Positions 23,812 to 33,947 are shown, counted from the stretch's first letter. The stretch: DNA of 64,000 nt from GWE2-40-63 sp050179685 (GCA_050179685.1 JBFXEW010000023.1:1-64000), one strand, 5' to 3'. Made by a program: numbers and translations. The notes: generated by a model from the sequence alone, not told the origin.

Positions 23812-26800
23812 TTAGATTTTGTCGTTCGTATTTATATGCTCGTTTAAATAATCGGTAGGAGTTTTACCAAACTGTTTGCTAAAACATTTGCTAAAGTATT
23901 TTGCATCGGCAAAGCCAACCAGGTAAGCCACCTCGTTAACCGGAAGTTTTTCTTTCTGGAAAATTAATGCCGCTTTATTCAGGCGGTGCCTACGCACAAA
24001 ATCGACCAGTGAATTATTGGTTAAAGCTTTTATCTTTTTAAGTACCGCTGAATGGCTCATGCCCATTTGTTCCACCATTTCGCTTACATCGAAATCCGGA
24101 TTGGTAATATTGTCTTCAATAATGTTTATTAGTTTTGAAAGAAACCGTTCATCGATTGAAGTGATAGCAATATCGCGTGGTTTTAGCATTATTTTCTTGC
24201 TGTATAAATCGATCAAATGCTTGCGTGTTGCCATTAATTGAGCCACCTGAGCTTCGAGCACATGCAGCGAAAAAGGTTTGCTGATGTATCGATCGGCTCC
24301 CATTTCGTAACCCTGAATAATGTTATCGTCGCCGGCTTTGGCTGTTAGCAGAATAACCGGAATATGACTGGTTTCGATGGTGTTTTTAACCAAATTGCAA
24401 AGCTCATTCCCATCGATTCCCGGCATCATTACATCTGATAAAACCAATTGCGGCTGAATCTTTTGTATCAATTGCCAGGCTTCTTTTCCGTTGATAGCTG
24501 TAACTACATGGTATCGTTTACTAAAATGGTTTTTCAAGAAATTAAGCATATCTACATCGTCGTCGGCCAATAAAAGCACATCGGCATCGGAATCTTCTGA
24601 TACCGGTTCCATTTCATCTTCAATGGGTTCATTTAGCGCATTCAGTGTCTCGTAAATGGCTTTGGGCGGACGGGCCGAAACACTCTGATCTTTTATTTGC
24701 TTGGCAGCTATATGCACATTTCCTAGGGGCAGAAAAACCTGAATGGTGGTACCTTTCCCCTCCTGACTTGTAGCTTTTACTTTTCCGCTGTGAAGTTCCA
24801 CGTATTCTTTAACAATAGAAAGACCTATACCCGAGCCGGCCTGTTCGGTGGTTGTACTGTTTGAACTTTGGTAGAAACGATGGAAAATATGATTCAATTC
24901 TTTTGCCGGAATACCAATGCCATTATCAATAACATCGAGTTGTAACCAACTTTCGATGCCTTTATTGTTTTTAATTGCTTGTGCCAAACCCAAACTACGT
25001 GCAGTAACTTTTGTCATACGCACCTTAATTTTACCATTTATCCGGGTGTATTTAAAGGCATTCGACAAAAGATTGTAGAGTGCTGTAGTTATCATTTCTT
25101 TATCGATCCACAGTTCCTGCGATTCACTAATTTCGTCCGATTCAAAAGTCAGGCTAATCGCTTTTCGTTTCGACTGGTTTTCGAAATAACCCAGAATATC
25201 CTTAACATAAGTGGTACAGTTAACCACTTCGAAACGAGGCTCCAGAATTCCGATATCAATTTTTCGTAATTGTAACAATTGATTGGTTAATGAAAGTAAA
25301 CGTGATACATTTTTCTTAACCAGAGTCAGGCTGCTTCGCGATTCGTTGTCGAGAGTTCCCTGTTGAATTACCCGTTCGAGCGGAGTATAAATAAGGGTTA
25401 AAGGCGTACGAATCTCGTGCGAAATATTGGTGAAGAAACGCATCTTTGATTCCGTAATTTCAGCCAGCTTTTTCTTTTCCAGTGCTTCAATCTTAAGTTT
25501 TGTTTTTTCGGTAGCAGCAATGAGCGAATATTTTCGGAAAAAGAATAAAAGTATCAGGATGGCGAAAAAGTAAATGCTATAGAAAAATGGCGTTCGCCAG
25601 AAGGGAGGTAAAACCGTAATTTTAATTTGTGCAATCTGGTCGTTCCAAACGCCGTCGTTATTGGTTGCTTTAACCTGAAATATATAATCGCCCTCAAAAA
25701 TGTTGGTATAGGTTGCCGAATGCTCGTTGGCTTCGGTAAATCGCCATTCGTTGTTAAAACCCAACAGGCGATACATGTAGCGCACATTGGCTGTATTTGA
25801 AAAGTGCATGCCCGAAAACTCAAACGAAAACTCTTTGTGCTTATGATTTAATACAATTTGTTCGGTACCTGAAATGTCTTCGGTAAGAAGCACTTTATTT
25901 AAAATCTTCTGATTGGGTTTTACATCGGTATCAAATACCTTAAAAACAGTAATGGTAACATCGGAAAGATGTGGGTTCTGTTTAATTTCGGCTGGTTTAA
26001 AAGCGCTTATTCCGTTTACCCCGCCAAAAAACAATTCGCCCGAAGCTTTCTTGTAAAAACCATTGGTGTGGAACTCGTTGGCTTGTAAACCATCGTTGGC
26101 GTTGTAGTTAGTAAACGTTTGGGTAACCGGATCAAACTTAGACAAGCCATCCATAGTGCTAATCCACAGGTAGCCTTCGTTATCTTCCAATATTCCGCAT
26201 ATCACATTGTTGGGCAAGCCATCGGAATCGAAAAACGATTGAAACTTAAGTTTTCCCTGATAAATAATTTCATTGGGTGTTTTTCCTTCCGGAATAATAG
26301 CTTTGTTTAATCCGTTGCTGGTTCCCAGCCACAGGTTTCCGTTTTTGTCCTCGAGCATACAGTTTATTTCATTATTACTGATGCTCAGAGAATCACCTTC
26401 GACAAATACATAATGGACAAAACCCGATTGCCCTGCATTTAGTACATTGAGCGGAGCAATATTAATACCACCACCTTTGGTTCCAATCCACAGGTTATTA
26501 TGGGAATCGTCGGTAAGCGAAACTACTATATCGCTGCTTATAGTCTGGAAATTGGCACTCGAAGTATTAAAACTCTGCACGGTGTTTTGCTCCCGATTAA
26601 TTCTTCCCAGTCCATTTCCCCAGGTACCATACCAAAGCTGTCCTTTACGATCCTGATGAATGGCAAACACAAAACCAGCTGTTGGAATTCCTGTAATGTT
26701 ACGATTTTTATCAACCTTTACAATACTGTTTATTCCCATGCCAATCCACAGATTCTGACGGTCATCCATCAGTAAGGCTATAATTTCGTTGGTGGGCATA

Positions 26801-28068
26801 TTGCTCATCACCGAAATATTGTTGATGTTTTCAAAGGTAAACGTGCCATTGGGTAAGGCTTCAATTTTATTAATTCCATTAAAGGCGGTTCCAATCCAGA
26901 GGGTATTTTTTTTATCACCGGTAATGGCGGTAACCTGTTGATTCTGATGATTATTTCTGTTAAACGTTTCAATCTCGATGTGATTGAAACGTTTACGATA
27001 CAAATCGAGGGTATTGCATCCCCTGCTTTCTGTTCCTATCCAAAGCACTCCGGTATTATCAATTAATAACGAATTGATTACATTATCGCTGATAAACCCT
27101 TTGCTGTCTTTATTGCTCTGAAAATACTGCAATTTTCCCTGACTGTCTATTTTAAACAAACCGCCACCGCGGGTTCCGCCCCATATATTATTATTAGGGT
27201 CGATAAGCATTTGGTTCACCCAATTTACTTTCAACTGTCGGTGTTCGGGCTGAGCAATATCGTAATAGGTTATGGTAGCTTGTGCACCGCTTGAGTCAAT
27301 TATAGCAATGCCTTCCGATGAGCCAATGTATATTTTACCCTGATTATCTTTTAAAATGGTGTTCACTTTAGCAGCATTGATTCCTGCCAAATCAATCTCA
27401 GTAAAAGTATTATTTTCTTCGTCGAACTTAAAAACACCGTCTTCGGTTCCAATCAGAAAGCTATGCGACGATTCCCTGTAGATAGATACAACAGAAATCA
27501 TTTGTTTGGTAGCCGGCTGAAAGGTTCCCCGTGAATTATTGAAGATTGAATTCAGGGAAACGTTTTTAAAACTGTAGTTATGTGAACCATTTTGTGCTTT
27601 TCCGCGAAAAAGCCCGGCAGTCGATCCAATCCATAAGGTGCTGTCGGAATCAACAAAAATGGCATTCACCGAACTGTGTTTGGGAATTCCTTTAATTCGC
27701 AGAAAACTGTTGTTTGAATAAATGTATTTATTCAATCCGCCACCCCGGGCACCAATTAATAAGTCGTTGTTGTAATCGAGTTGGAGCTGAATAATTTCGT
27801 TCGATTGCAGGGAATTGGTATCAGCCGGATTGTACTTAAACGATACAAAACGATAACCATCGTATCTATTGAGCCCATACTTGGTTCCCATCCAGATAAA
27901 TCCCTGATGATCCTGTAAAAGACTTAAAACCGACGATTGTGAAAGGCCCTGTTCTTTTGAAATAGAATTGAATAAATAATCGGAAAATACACAGCGTTCC
28001 TGAGCTTTCAGATCAGTAACTACAGAAATAAAGAGCAGCAATAAATAAAATGTACCCCTTTTGATCAT
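23812..28068 (-). CDS. Hybrid two-component system sensor-regulator (HTCS)
   Basis: A 1418-aa one-protein signalling chain. Signal peptide 1-22; about 14 two-component propeller repeats with LWIGT-type blades (residues 30-750); a Y_Y_Y domain (about 760-830); a TM helix (about 838-856). Then a histidine kinase with His in FFTNISHEIRTPLT, an ATPase domain (DNGIGIP, GSGIGLSIVKEY), a receiver with Asp in LVLSDVMMPGIDG, and a C-terminal AraC-type HTH (GFADAKYFSKCFSKQFGKTP). Such proteins bind an oligosaccharide in the periplasm and switch on the matching polysaccharide locus. Placed between GH43 and lacI, it is the likely xylan sensor. Confidence 0.95.
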   Translation of the reverse strand: MIKRGTFYLLLLFISVVTDLKAQERCVFSDYLFNSISKEQGLSQSSVLSLLQDHQGFIWMGTKYGLNRYDGYRFVSFKYNPADTNSLQSNEIIQLQLDYNNDLLIGARGGGLNKYIYSNNSFLRIKGIPKHSSVNAIFVDSDSTLWIGSTAGLFRGKAQNGSHNYSFKNVSLNSIFNNSRGTFQPATKQMISVVSIYRESSHSFLIGTEDGVFKFDEENNTFTEIDLAGINAAKVNTILKDNQGKIYIGSSEGIAIIDSSGAQATITYYDIAQPEHRQLKVNWVNQMLIDPNNNIWGGTRGGGLFKIDSQGKLQYFQSNKDSKGFISDNVINSLLIDNTGVLWIGTESRGCNTLDLYRKRFNHIEIETFNRNNHQNQQVTAITGDKKNTLWIGTAFNGINKIEALPNGTFTFENINNISVMSNMPTNEIIALLMDDRQNLWIGMGINSIVKVDKNRNITGIPTAGFVFAIHQDRKGQLWYGTWGNGLGRINREQNTVQSFNTSSANFQTISSDIVVSLTDDSHNNLWIGTKGGGINIAPLNVLNAGQSGFVHYVFVEGDSLSISNNEINCMLEDKNGNLWLGTSNGLNKAIIPEGKTPNEIIYQGKLKFQSFFDSDGLPNNVICGILEDNEGYLWISTMDGLSKFDPVTQTFTNYNANDGLQANEFHTNGFYKKASGELFFGGVNGISAFKPAEIKQNPHLSDVTITVFKVFDTDVKPNQKILNKVLLTEDISGTEQIVLNHKHKEFSFEFSGMHFSNTANVRYMYRLLGFNNEWRFTEANEHSATYTNIFEGDYIFQVKATNNDGVWNDQIAQIKITVLPPFWRTPFFYSIYFFAILILLFFFRKYSLIAATEKTKLKIEALEKKKLAEITESKMRFFTNISHEIRTPLTLIYTPLERVIQQGTLDNESRSSLTLVKKNVSRLLSLTNQLLQLRKIDIGILEPRFEVVNCTTYVKDILGYFENQSKRKAISLTFESDEISESQELWIDKEMITTALYNLLSNAFKYTRINGKIKVRMTKVTARSLGLAQAIKNNKGIESWLQLDVIDNGIGIPAKELNHIFHRFYQSSNSTTTEQAGSGIGLSIVKEYVELHSGKVKATSQEGKGTTIQVFLPLGNVHIAAKQIKDQSVSARPPKAIYETLNALNEPIEDEMEPVSEDSDADVLLLADDDVDMLNFLKNHFSKRYHVVTAINGKEAWQLIQKIQPQLVLSDVMMPGIDGNELCNLVKNTIETSHIPVILLTAKAGDDNIIQGYEMGADRYISKPFSLHVLEAQVAQLMATRKHLIDLYSKKIMLKPRDIAITSIDERFLSKLINIIEDNITNPDFDVSEMVEQMGMSHSAVLKKIKALTNNSLVDFVRRHRLNKAALIFQKEKLPVNEVAYLVGFADAKYFSKCFSKQFGKTPTDYLNEHINTNDKI

Positions 28069-28128
28069 GATGGTTATTAAGATAGTTCAAACAGCATTAA
28101 AGATACAAATTTAATTTTTTTAGATTAA

Positions 28129-28156
28129 ATTGCAACCGATTGCAGATGTAATTGCA
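28129..28156. promoter_or_regulatory. Candidate LacI-family operator
   Basis: TGCAACCGATTGCA (28131-28144) is a palindrome with a central CG and one mismatched pair, as expected for LacI-family operators. ATTGCA occurs three times, at 28129, 28139 and 28151, about one helical turn apart. It lies between the divergent HTCS and lacI genes and overlaps the predicted -33 of lacI, which suggests autoregulation. Confidence 0.5.
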
Positions 28157-28172
28157 ATAATTATTATTTTTG
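28140..28172 (+). promoter_or_regulatory. Probable lacI promoter
   Basis: TATTTTTG at 28165-28172 fits TAnnTTTG, and TTG at 28140-28142 is 22 bases upstream, slightly long. The start codon is 30 bases downstream. Confidence 0.5.
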
Positions 28173-28201
28173 TTCGCACTTTATACTAAGAATTAAGCTG
28201 A

Positions 28202-29233
28202 TTGAAAAAGGAACTTACCATATACGATATTGCCAAAGCGCTTAATCTGTCGGCTTCTACCGTAAGCAGAGCCCTTAACGAAAATAAGGCCATCAATAAA
28301 AATACACGCGAACGCGTATTGCAATTTGCCAACGAAAACAATTACCAGTCGAATACTTTTGCGGCCAACCTGCGGCAGAAAGAAACCCATACCATTGGGG
28401 TAATTGTGCCAAAAATCGATAGTAAGTTTGTTTCCACTTGCCTGGCCGGAGCCGAAAAAGTTGCTTCGGAAAAAGGTTACAACCTGCTTATCAGTCAATC
28501 GCTCGAAGATCTCAAGCGTGAAGTATCCATTGCCAAAACTTTTTTTCGCAAGCGGGTCGATGGCATTATGGTATCGTTAACTGCACATACCTGCGATATT
28601 TCGCACTTTGCCCCTTTTATTTCAAAAGGGATTCCTGTCGTATTTTTCGATCGTACGCCGGAACATACCGATTCGGCTTCGTTTATCATCGACAATTACG
28701 ATGCAGCTTACAAAGCCAGCCAGCATCTGTTGAGTCAGGGTTGTAAATGCCTTATTCACCTCACACTCGATGCGGAAAGCCAGGTTTATCAGCAACGGAA
28801 AAGTGGTTTTGTTCAGGCTTTGCGCGATGCACAAAGTACAAACTGTGGCGAAACCCTCTATTTAAAAAATCTCGATTTGGAAGCAGGTAAAGAAATTGCC
28901 GCGCTTATTGCACAAAAAAATCCTCGTCCCGACGGTATTTTTGCAGCCAACGATCAAACCGCAGTCGGCTGTATGCTCGCCTTCCGGCAAATGGGAATCC
29001 GCGTTCCCGACGACATTGCCATAGTGGGTTTTAACAACGATTTGGTGTGCGAAATTGTAAACCCGGGACTTACTTCAATTAATTATCCGGCATTTGATTT
29101 GGGAGCTATGGCGGCCAATCAGCTTATAGAGCACATTTTGGGGAATAGTAACCTGAATACCACCAATAAAACGGTATTGAAATCCGACATAATTGTTCGG
29201 GCTTCCTCACTCAAAAACAAAAAACAAAATTAA
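28202..29233 (+). CDS. LacI-family transcriptional regulator
   Basis: A 343-aa regulator starting at TTG. The N-terminal LacI HTH (TIYDIAKALNLSASTVSRALN, hinge ATG-like region KETHTIGVIVP) is followed by a periplasmic-binding-like sugar domain (about residues 60-335). It is divergent from the HTCS gene and ends 4 bases before the GH67 gene, so it heads the glucuronate-use operon. A likely role is repression relieved by a uronate or xylo-oligosaccharide metabolite. A palindrome with a central CG lies just upstream. Confidence 0.93.
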   Translation: MKKELTIYDIAKALNLSASTVSRALNENKAINKNTRERVLQFANENNYQSNTFAANLRQKETHTIGVIVPKIDSKFVSTCLAGAEKVASEKGYNLLISQSLEDLKREVSIAKTFFRKRVDGIMVSLTAHTCDISHFAPFISKGIPVVFFDRTPEHTDSASFIIDNYDAAYKASQHLLSQGCKCLIHLTLDAESQVYQQRKSGFVQALRDAQSTNCGETLYLKNLDLEAGKEIAALIAQKNPRPDGIFAANDQTAVGCMLAFRQMGIRVPDDIAIVGFNNDLVCEIVNPGLTSINYPAFDLGAMAANQLIEHILGNSNLNTTNKTVLKSDIIVRASSLKNKKQN

Positions 29234-29237
29234 GTCT

Positions 29238-31391
29238 ATGAAAACAACTGTTTTATTCATATTACTCGCTTTCTTTTCGATAAGTTTGTCGCTTAAAGCC
29301 GAAAACGGCTACGACCTTTGGCTCAGGTATGCCCCTATTTCAAATACTAAACTGGTTCAGGATTATCAAAAAACACTTGGCCAGATTGCTGTACCCGGTA
29401 ATTCCCAAACCCAACAAATTATTCGGGATGAATTGCAAAGGGCATTACCGCAAATGCTCAATTTTATGCCTACCATAAAAAGTACCTCAAACGATGAGGC
29501 CACTTTATGGATTGCCAAATTAAACGAATTGCCTGATAGTTACACAAGCTCAGCCCTGGCTTCGGCCGATGCATTGGGCAACGAAGGTTATCAGTTGTAT
29601 CAACTTCGCAAAGGAAAACTGCTTATTACTGCGAATACCGATGTCGGACTGCTGTACGGAACTTTCCATTTATTAAGGCAGCTGCAACAGCAGCTACCCA
29701 TAAATCAGGTGACGGGTATTCAAACACCCCGACTCGACTTGCGGATGCTCAACCACTGGGATAATCTGGACCGCACTATAGAACGCGGTTATGCCGGATT
29801 CTCAATCTGGGACTGGCACAAATTACCCGATTATGCCGATCCGCGTTATACCGATTATGCGCGGGCCAATGCATCGATAGGTATAAATGGTACCGTGGTA
29901 ACCAACGTAAATGCAAACGCATTGGTTTTAAGCACACCTTATATCGAAAAACTTACAAGCCTGGCCAATATTTTGCGCCCATACGGAATAAAAGTCTATT
30001 TAACTGCACGTTTCAGTGCGCCGGTTGAGCAAGGTGGCTTACTGACTGCCGATCCATTGAACGCCGAAGTGCAACAATGGTGGCAAAATAAAGCCCGTGA
30101 AATTTATGCACTCATCCCCGATTTTGGTGGTTTTCTGGTAAAAGCCAACAGCGAAGGACAACCAGGACCGCAGGATTACCAACGCACCCATGCCCAGGGA
30201 GCGAACCTGTTGGCCGATGCCGTGGCTCCTTACGGAGGCATTGTTATCTGGAGGGCCTTTGTGTACAGCCACGAAGTTCCCGACGACCGGCACAAACAGG
30301 CTAATAACGAGTTCCTTCCGCTCGATGGCAAGTTCCGCGACAATGTTATGGTTCAGGTAAAAAACGGCGCCATCGATTTTCAGCCCCGTGAACCCTTTCA
30401 TCCTTTATTTGGTGCCATGAGGCAAACCCCTTTGATGATGGAATTCCAAATTACCCAGGAATACACCGGTTGCGCCACGCATCTGTTTTACCAGGCTCCC
30501 CTTTACAAAGAAACACTCGACAGCGATACCTGGTGCATGGGCAAAGGCTCAAGCGTTGCAAAAGTTCTTGATGGCAGCCTATATAAAAACAAACTCACCG
30601 GAATGGCTGGTGTTTCGAATATAGGAAACGATTTTAACTGGACCGGACATCCTTTTGCCCAGTCCAATTGGTATGCTTACGGGCGTTTAGCCTGGGATTA
30701 CCAGCTTAGTGCTGAAGAAATAGCCAAAGAGTGGCTTAGCATGACCTTTAATACCGAACCTGGCTTTGTAGAGCCCATGGTAAAACTGATGATAAATTCA
30801 CGCGAAATACTGGTTAATTACATGACTCCTTTGGGTTTGCACCACATCATGGCGCGTAACCATCACTACGGTCCGGGCCCCTGGGTTACCGGAGGACGTC
30901 CCGATTGGACCTCGCTGTATTACCATCGTGCCGACCAACAGGGCATAGGATTCGACAGAACCCAAACAGGAAGCAATGCACTGGCACAGTATTTTCCTGA
31001 AGTTGCTGAACAATTTGGTCATCGCGAAACTTGTCCCGAGGAATACCTGCTATGGTTTCACCGGGTTGGTTGGAACGAGACTTTAGCATCAGGCAGAACA
31101 CTCTGGGACGAATTGTGCTATCGCTACTATTCCGGTGCAGCGGCGGTTGAGCAGATGCAAGAACAATGGAGCAAACAAGCAGCATTTGTCGACAAGGAAC
31201 GTTTTACCCACGTAGCAGAACTATTAAAAATACAGGCTAAGGAAGCCATTTGGTGGCGCGATGCCTGTGTATTGTATTTTCAGCAATTTGCAGGTCAACC
31301 CATTCCTGAAGGATACGACCAGCCTACGCATACACTGGAACATTACATGAATATTGAGCACCGTTTTGTGCCGGGAATTAAAAACGAATAA
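29238..31391 (+). CDS. GH67 alpha-glucuronidase
   Basis: About 717 aa from the ATG at 29238, chosen over an upstream in-frame start because it gives a proper signal peptide (KTTVLFILLAFFSISLSLKA) and avoids overlap with lacI. It has the N-terminal hexosaminidase-like domain, the central TIM barrel with RMLNHWDNLDRTIERGY, the acid KANSEGQPGP and the pair region MVQVKNGAIDFQPREPFHP, then the C-terminal domain. GH67 enzymes remove (4-O-methyl)glucuronate from the non-reducing end of xylo-oligosaccharides. It starts 4 bases after lacI, so they are co-transcribed. Confidence 0.95.
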   Translation: MKTTVLFILLAFFSISLSLKAENGYDLWLRYAPISNTKLVQDYQKTLGQIAVPGNSQTQQIIRDELQRALPQMLNFMPTIKSTSNDEATLWIAKLNELPDSYTSSALASADALGNEGYQLYQLRKGKLLITANTDVGLLYGTFHLLRQLQQQLPINQVTGIQTPRLDLRMLNHWDNLDRTIERGYAGFSIWDWHKLPDYADPRYTDYARANASIGINGTVVTNVNANALVLSTPYIEKLTSLANILRPYGIKVYLTARFSAPVEQGGLLTADPLNAEVQQWWQNKAREIYALIPDFGGFLVKANSEGQPGPQDYQRTHAQGANLLADAVAPYGGIVIWRAFVYSHEVPDDRHKQANNEFLPLDGKFRDNVMVQVKNGAIDFQPREPFHPLFGAMRQTPLMMEFQITQEYTGCATHLFYQAPLYKETLDSDTWCMGKGSSVAKVLDGSLYKNKLTGMAGVSNIGNDFNWTGHPFAQSNWYAYGRLAWDYQLSAEEIAKEWLSMTFNTEPGFVEPMVKLMINSREILVNYMTPLGLHHIMARNHHYGPGPWVTGGRPDWTSLYYHRADQQGIGFDRTQTGSNALAQYFPEVAEQFGHRETCPEEYLLWFHRVGWNETLASGRTLWDELCYRYYSGAAAVEQMQEQWSKQAAFVDKERFTHVAELLKIQAKEAIWWRDACVLYFQQFAGQPIPEGYDQPTHTLEHYMNIEHRFVPGIKNE

Positions 31392-31885
31392 GCGCTTTGC
31401 TATCCGCAAACATAAACATCAGCTGGAATGAAATGGAAGTCCCTTAATTTTAATGCCTGGCCTCAGTACAACCAGTCATCCAACACACTGCTTTTAATGT
31501 TGCGCATCCCTGGTTTCAGAGTTCTGCATCTTCGCGTTCAGAGTTCTGCATCTTCGCGCTCAGAGTTCTGCATCTTCGCGCTCAGAGTTCTGCATCTCCA
31601 AACATGGATTCCAGCATTACCATATTCAGGCAGCAGGAATTCGCTGTTAAAATCGGCCCCAAGCCTTATACCAGACCGGCTGAGTAGCTTTGCAAATCGC
31701 TGCATCAGCCATTTCAACGTATTCCAGCCAACTGGCTTGGTTAAGCGGTTTTCATGCTCCGCCACCGCAGATGAACCTGTGCTGTTCCATCGGAGCAAAT
31801 ATCAACCGGAGCAGATTATGGGGGTGATTTTAACTAACCAAACGATAGGAAATTTATCATAAACAAACTATAAAAAAAGAACTTC
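31392..31885. other. 494-bp gap with 22-bp tandem repeats
   Basis: No credible gene. Open frames exist on both strands (plus 31428-31862, minus 31538-31798) but they run through a 22-bp tandem repeat, so their openness is partly an artefact of periodic sequence. The GC content and wording differ from the neighbouring coding DNA. The gap separates GH67 from the mannonate oxidoreductase gene. Confidence 0.6.
31515..31598. repeat. Tandem repeat, 22 bp x 3.8
   Basis: Copies begin at 31515, 31537, 31559 and 31581 (unit TTCAGAGTTCTGCATCTTCG plus CG). The first bases vary T/C and the last copy is cut short. There are no unique spacers, so it is not a CRISPR array. Confidence 0.92.
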
Positions 31886-32710
31886 ATGAGCTACATCGAT
31901 AAACTTTTTAAGCTGAACGGCAGGGTTGCCGTTATTACCGGTGGCGGAGGCGTATTGGCTGCTACCATTGGGAAAGGCCTTTCGTTGGCTGGGATGAAAC
32001 TGGTTTTTCTCGACATTAACGAAAAAGCAGCTCGCGATGCCGCTGAAACCATTAAAAAACTGGGCGGCGAGGCGTTGGGACTGAAAACCAATGTATTGGA
32101 TATTGAAGCCCTGGAGGCCAGTCGCAAGCTGATTCTGAATCAATACGGCACCATCGACCTCTTGCTGAATGCTGCCGGAGGAAACATGCCCGGCGCCACC
32201 ATCAGCCCCGATGCTACGGTTTTCGACCTTAAAATTGATGATCTGGATAAGGTAAGCGATTTGAATTTTAAAGGTACAGTCTTGCCTTCGATGGTATTCG
32301 GAAAAGTAATGGCCGATAAGGGTTCGGGAAACATCATAAACATTTCGTCGATGGCTGCGTTCCAATCCATAACACGGGTAATTGGTTACTCAGCGGCAAA
32401 AGCAGCAGTATCGAACCTTACCATGTGGATGGCTATGGAACTGGCTATGAAATTTGGCGACAAACTCCGGGTAAATGCCATTGCACCGGGTTTCTTTATC
32501 GGAAACCAGAATCGCGACTTATTGATTAACAACGATGGTACTTACACCGAACGGGGACAAAAGGTTATTGCCAACACGCCCATGGGACGCTTTGGCGATG
32601 CCGAAGAATTGGTTGGTGCCGTTTTATATCTGGCCAGCGATGCCGCCTCGTTTGTTACCGGAGTTGTATTGCCCATTGATGGCGGATTCAGCACCTTTAG
32701 CGGGGTATAA
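31886..32710 (+). CDS. SDR-family D-mannonate oxidoreductase
   Basis: A 274-aa short-chain dehydrogenase. The cofactor loop is TGGGGVLAATIG, the NAAGG segment is present, the catalytic Ser is in NISSMAAF, and Tyr/Lys are in YSAAKAAV. The C-terminal PIDGGFSTFSGV and its length match the SDR-type mannonate oxidoreductase of Bacteroidota, which interconverts fructuronate and mannonate in place of the classical UxuB. Its position among alpha-glucuronidase and mannonate dehydratase genes supports the call. A uxaC isomerase gene is not in the window. Confidence 0.88.
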   Translation: MSYIDKLFKLNGRVAVITGGGGVLAATIGKGLSLAGMKLVFLDINEKAARDAAETIKKLGGEALGLKTNVLDIEALEASRKLILNQYGTIDLLLNAAGGNMPGATISPDATVFDLKIDDLDKVSDLNFKGTVLPSMVFGKVMADKGSGNIINISSMAAFQSITRVIGYSAAKAAVSNLTMWMAMELAMKFGDKLRVNAIAPGFFIGNQNRDLLINNDGTYTERGQKVIANTPMGRFGDAEELVGAVLYLASDAASFVTGVVLPIDGGFSTFSGV

Positions 32711-32862
32711 TGCTCAAGTGCACAGCGGAACGTACCGGGTAAGGATTACAATCTTACACAGAGTATGTACGATTAACGCTTAGTTTGCTGTTATTTTTCG
32801 TTTAAAGCAGACTGCACTAAATGAGCTGATTTTTTGAGCACACCCGGAGATCACCGAGAGAA

Positions 32863-32881
32863 AAAATCGCTTTGCGATTTT
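32863..32881. other. Short perfect hairpin
   Basis: AAAATCGC/GCGATTTT with a TTT loop in the 250-base spacer before the aldo/keto reductase gene. The rest of that spacer holds no recognisable feature. Confidence 0.5.
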
Positions 32882-32960
32882 AAACTCCGAGTACGCTGGG
32901 TAAAAAACTTTTTTAGACTGTCATTTAATTGAAACGTAACAAAACATAAAAATAGTTGCT

Positions 32961-33947
32961 ATGAAAAAACGAAAATTAGGAAATCAGGGCTTCGACGTAT
33001 CGGAAGTTGGGCTCGGTTGTTGGCAACTGGGTGGCGACTGGGGCGATGACATTTCGCAGGAAAAAGGTTTTGAAATACTACAGGCTGCTGTTGATTCAGG
33101 CGTTACTTTTTTCGATACAGCCGATGTTTACGGTGGAGGCAAAAGCGAAGCCACACTGGGAGCTTTTTTTAAGAACTGCAAAACGCCCGTTCGTATGGCT
33201 ACCAAATTTGGCCGTGGTGCCAATGCCTATCCCGACAAATACACGAAAGAAGTTTTGCGTTCTTCCGTACAGTGGTCTATGGAACGCTTAGGTGTCGATG
33301 CCCTTGATCTGGTTCAACTGCATTGCATTCCTACCGAAGAATTACGCAAAGGCCACGTATTCGACTGGCTGCGCGATTTACAAAGTGAAGGACTGATAAA
33401 ACATTTTGGAGCCAGCGTTGAAACCGTGGAAGAAGGATTGATATGTCTTGAACAGGAAGGTTTGCTTTCCTTACAGGGAATCTTTAATATTTTTCGTCAG
33501 AAACTGGTGAATGAACTATTGCCCCTGGCCATGGAAAAAGGTGTCGGAATTATTGTTCGGCTGCCCCTGGCCAGCGGATTGCTTACCGGAAAATTTACCA
33601 ACCAAACGCAATTTACCGAAACCGATCATCGGAATTACAATCGTAACGGTGAAGCTTTTAATGTGGGTGAAACTTTTGCCGGACTACCCTATGAAAAAGG
33701 ACTCGAACTGGTCGATCAACTTAAGGACACTTACCTGCCCGCATCGATGAAACTTTCTGAATTTTCCTTACGCTGGATTCTCGATCATCCTGCGGTAAGC
33801 ACGATTATTCCGGGGGCAAGTTCTCCTATCCAGGCACAAACCAATGCCGCTATCAGTGAACTAAATCCCCTGGATAAGGTTCTTCACGAGCAATTAAAAA
33901 CCTTTTACAGCCAAAAGGTACATCAGCACATTCGTGGAGCTTATTAA
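32961..33947 (+). CDS. Aldo/keto reductase
   Basis: A 328-aa NADP-dependent AKR with the catalytic tetrad visible: FFDTADVYGGGKSE (Asp, Tyr), MATKFGR (Lys) and LVQLHC (His). C-terminal cofactor residues are in STIIPGASSPIQAQ. The natural substrate cannot be read from the sequence. Its place between mannonate oxidoreductase and mannonate dehydratase suggests a role in sugar or uronate reduction, perhaps of aldehydes or L-arabinose/xylose from xylan side chains. Confidence 0.88.
   Translation: MKKRKLGNQGFDVSEVGLGCWQLGGDWGDDISQEKGFEILQAAVDSGVTFFDTADVYGGGKSEATLGAFFKNCKTPVRMATKFGRGANAYPDKYTKEVLRSSVQWSMERLGVDALDLVQLHCIPTEELRKGHVFDWLRDLQSEGLIKHFGASVETVEEGLICLEQEGLLSLQGIFNIFRQKLVNELLPLAMEKGVGIIVRLPLASGLLTGKFTNQTQFTETDHRNYNRNGEAFNVGETFAGLPYEKGLELVDQLKDTYLPASMKLSEFSLRWILDHPAVSTIIPGASSPIQAQTNAAISELNPLDKVLHEQLKTFYSQKVHQHIRGAY

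Noticed and set aside
31515..31598. Possible CRISPR array
   Set aside because: The 22-bp units are directly adjacent with no unique spacers, and no cas gene is nearby; it is a plain tandem repeat.
31428..31862. 144-aa plus-strand ORF
   Set aside because: Its middle is translation of the 22-bp tandem repeat, and the rest has no recognisable domain. An overlapping frame on the minus strand is open as well, as expected from repeats.
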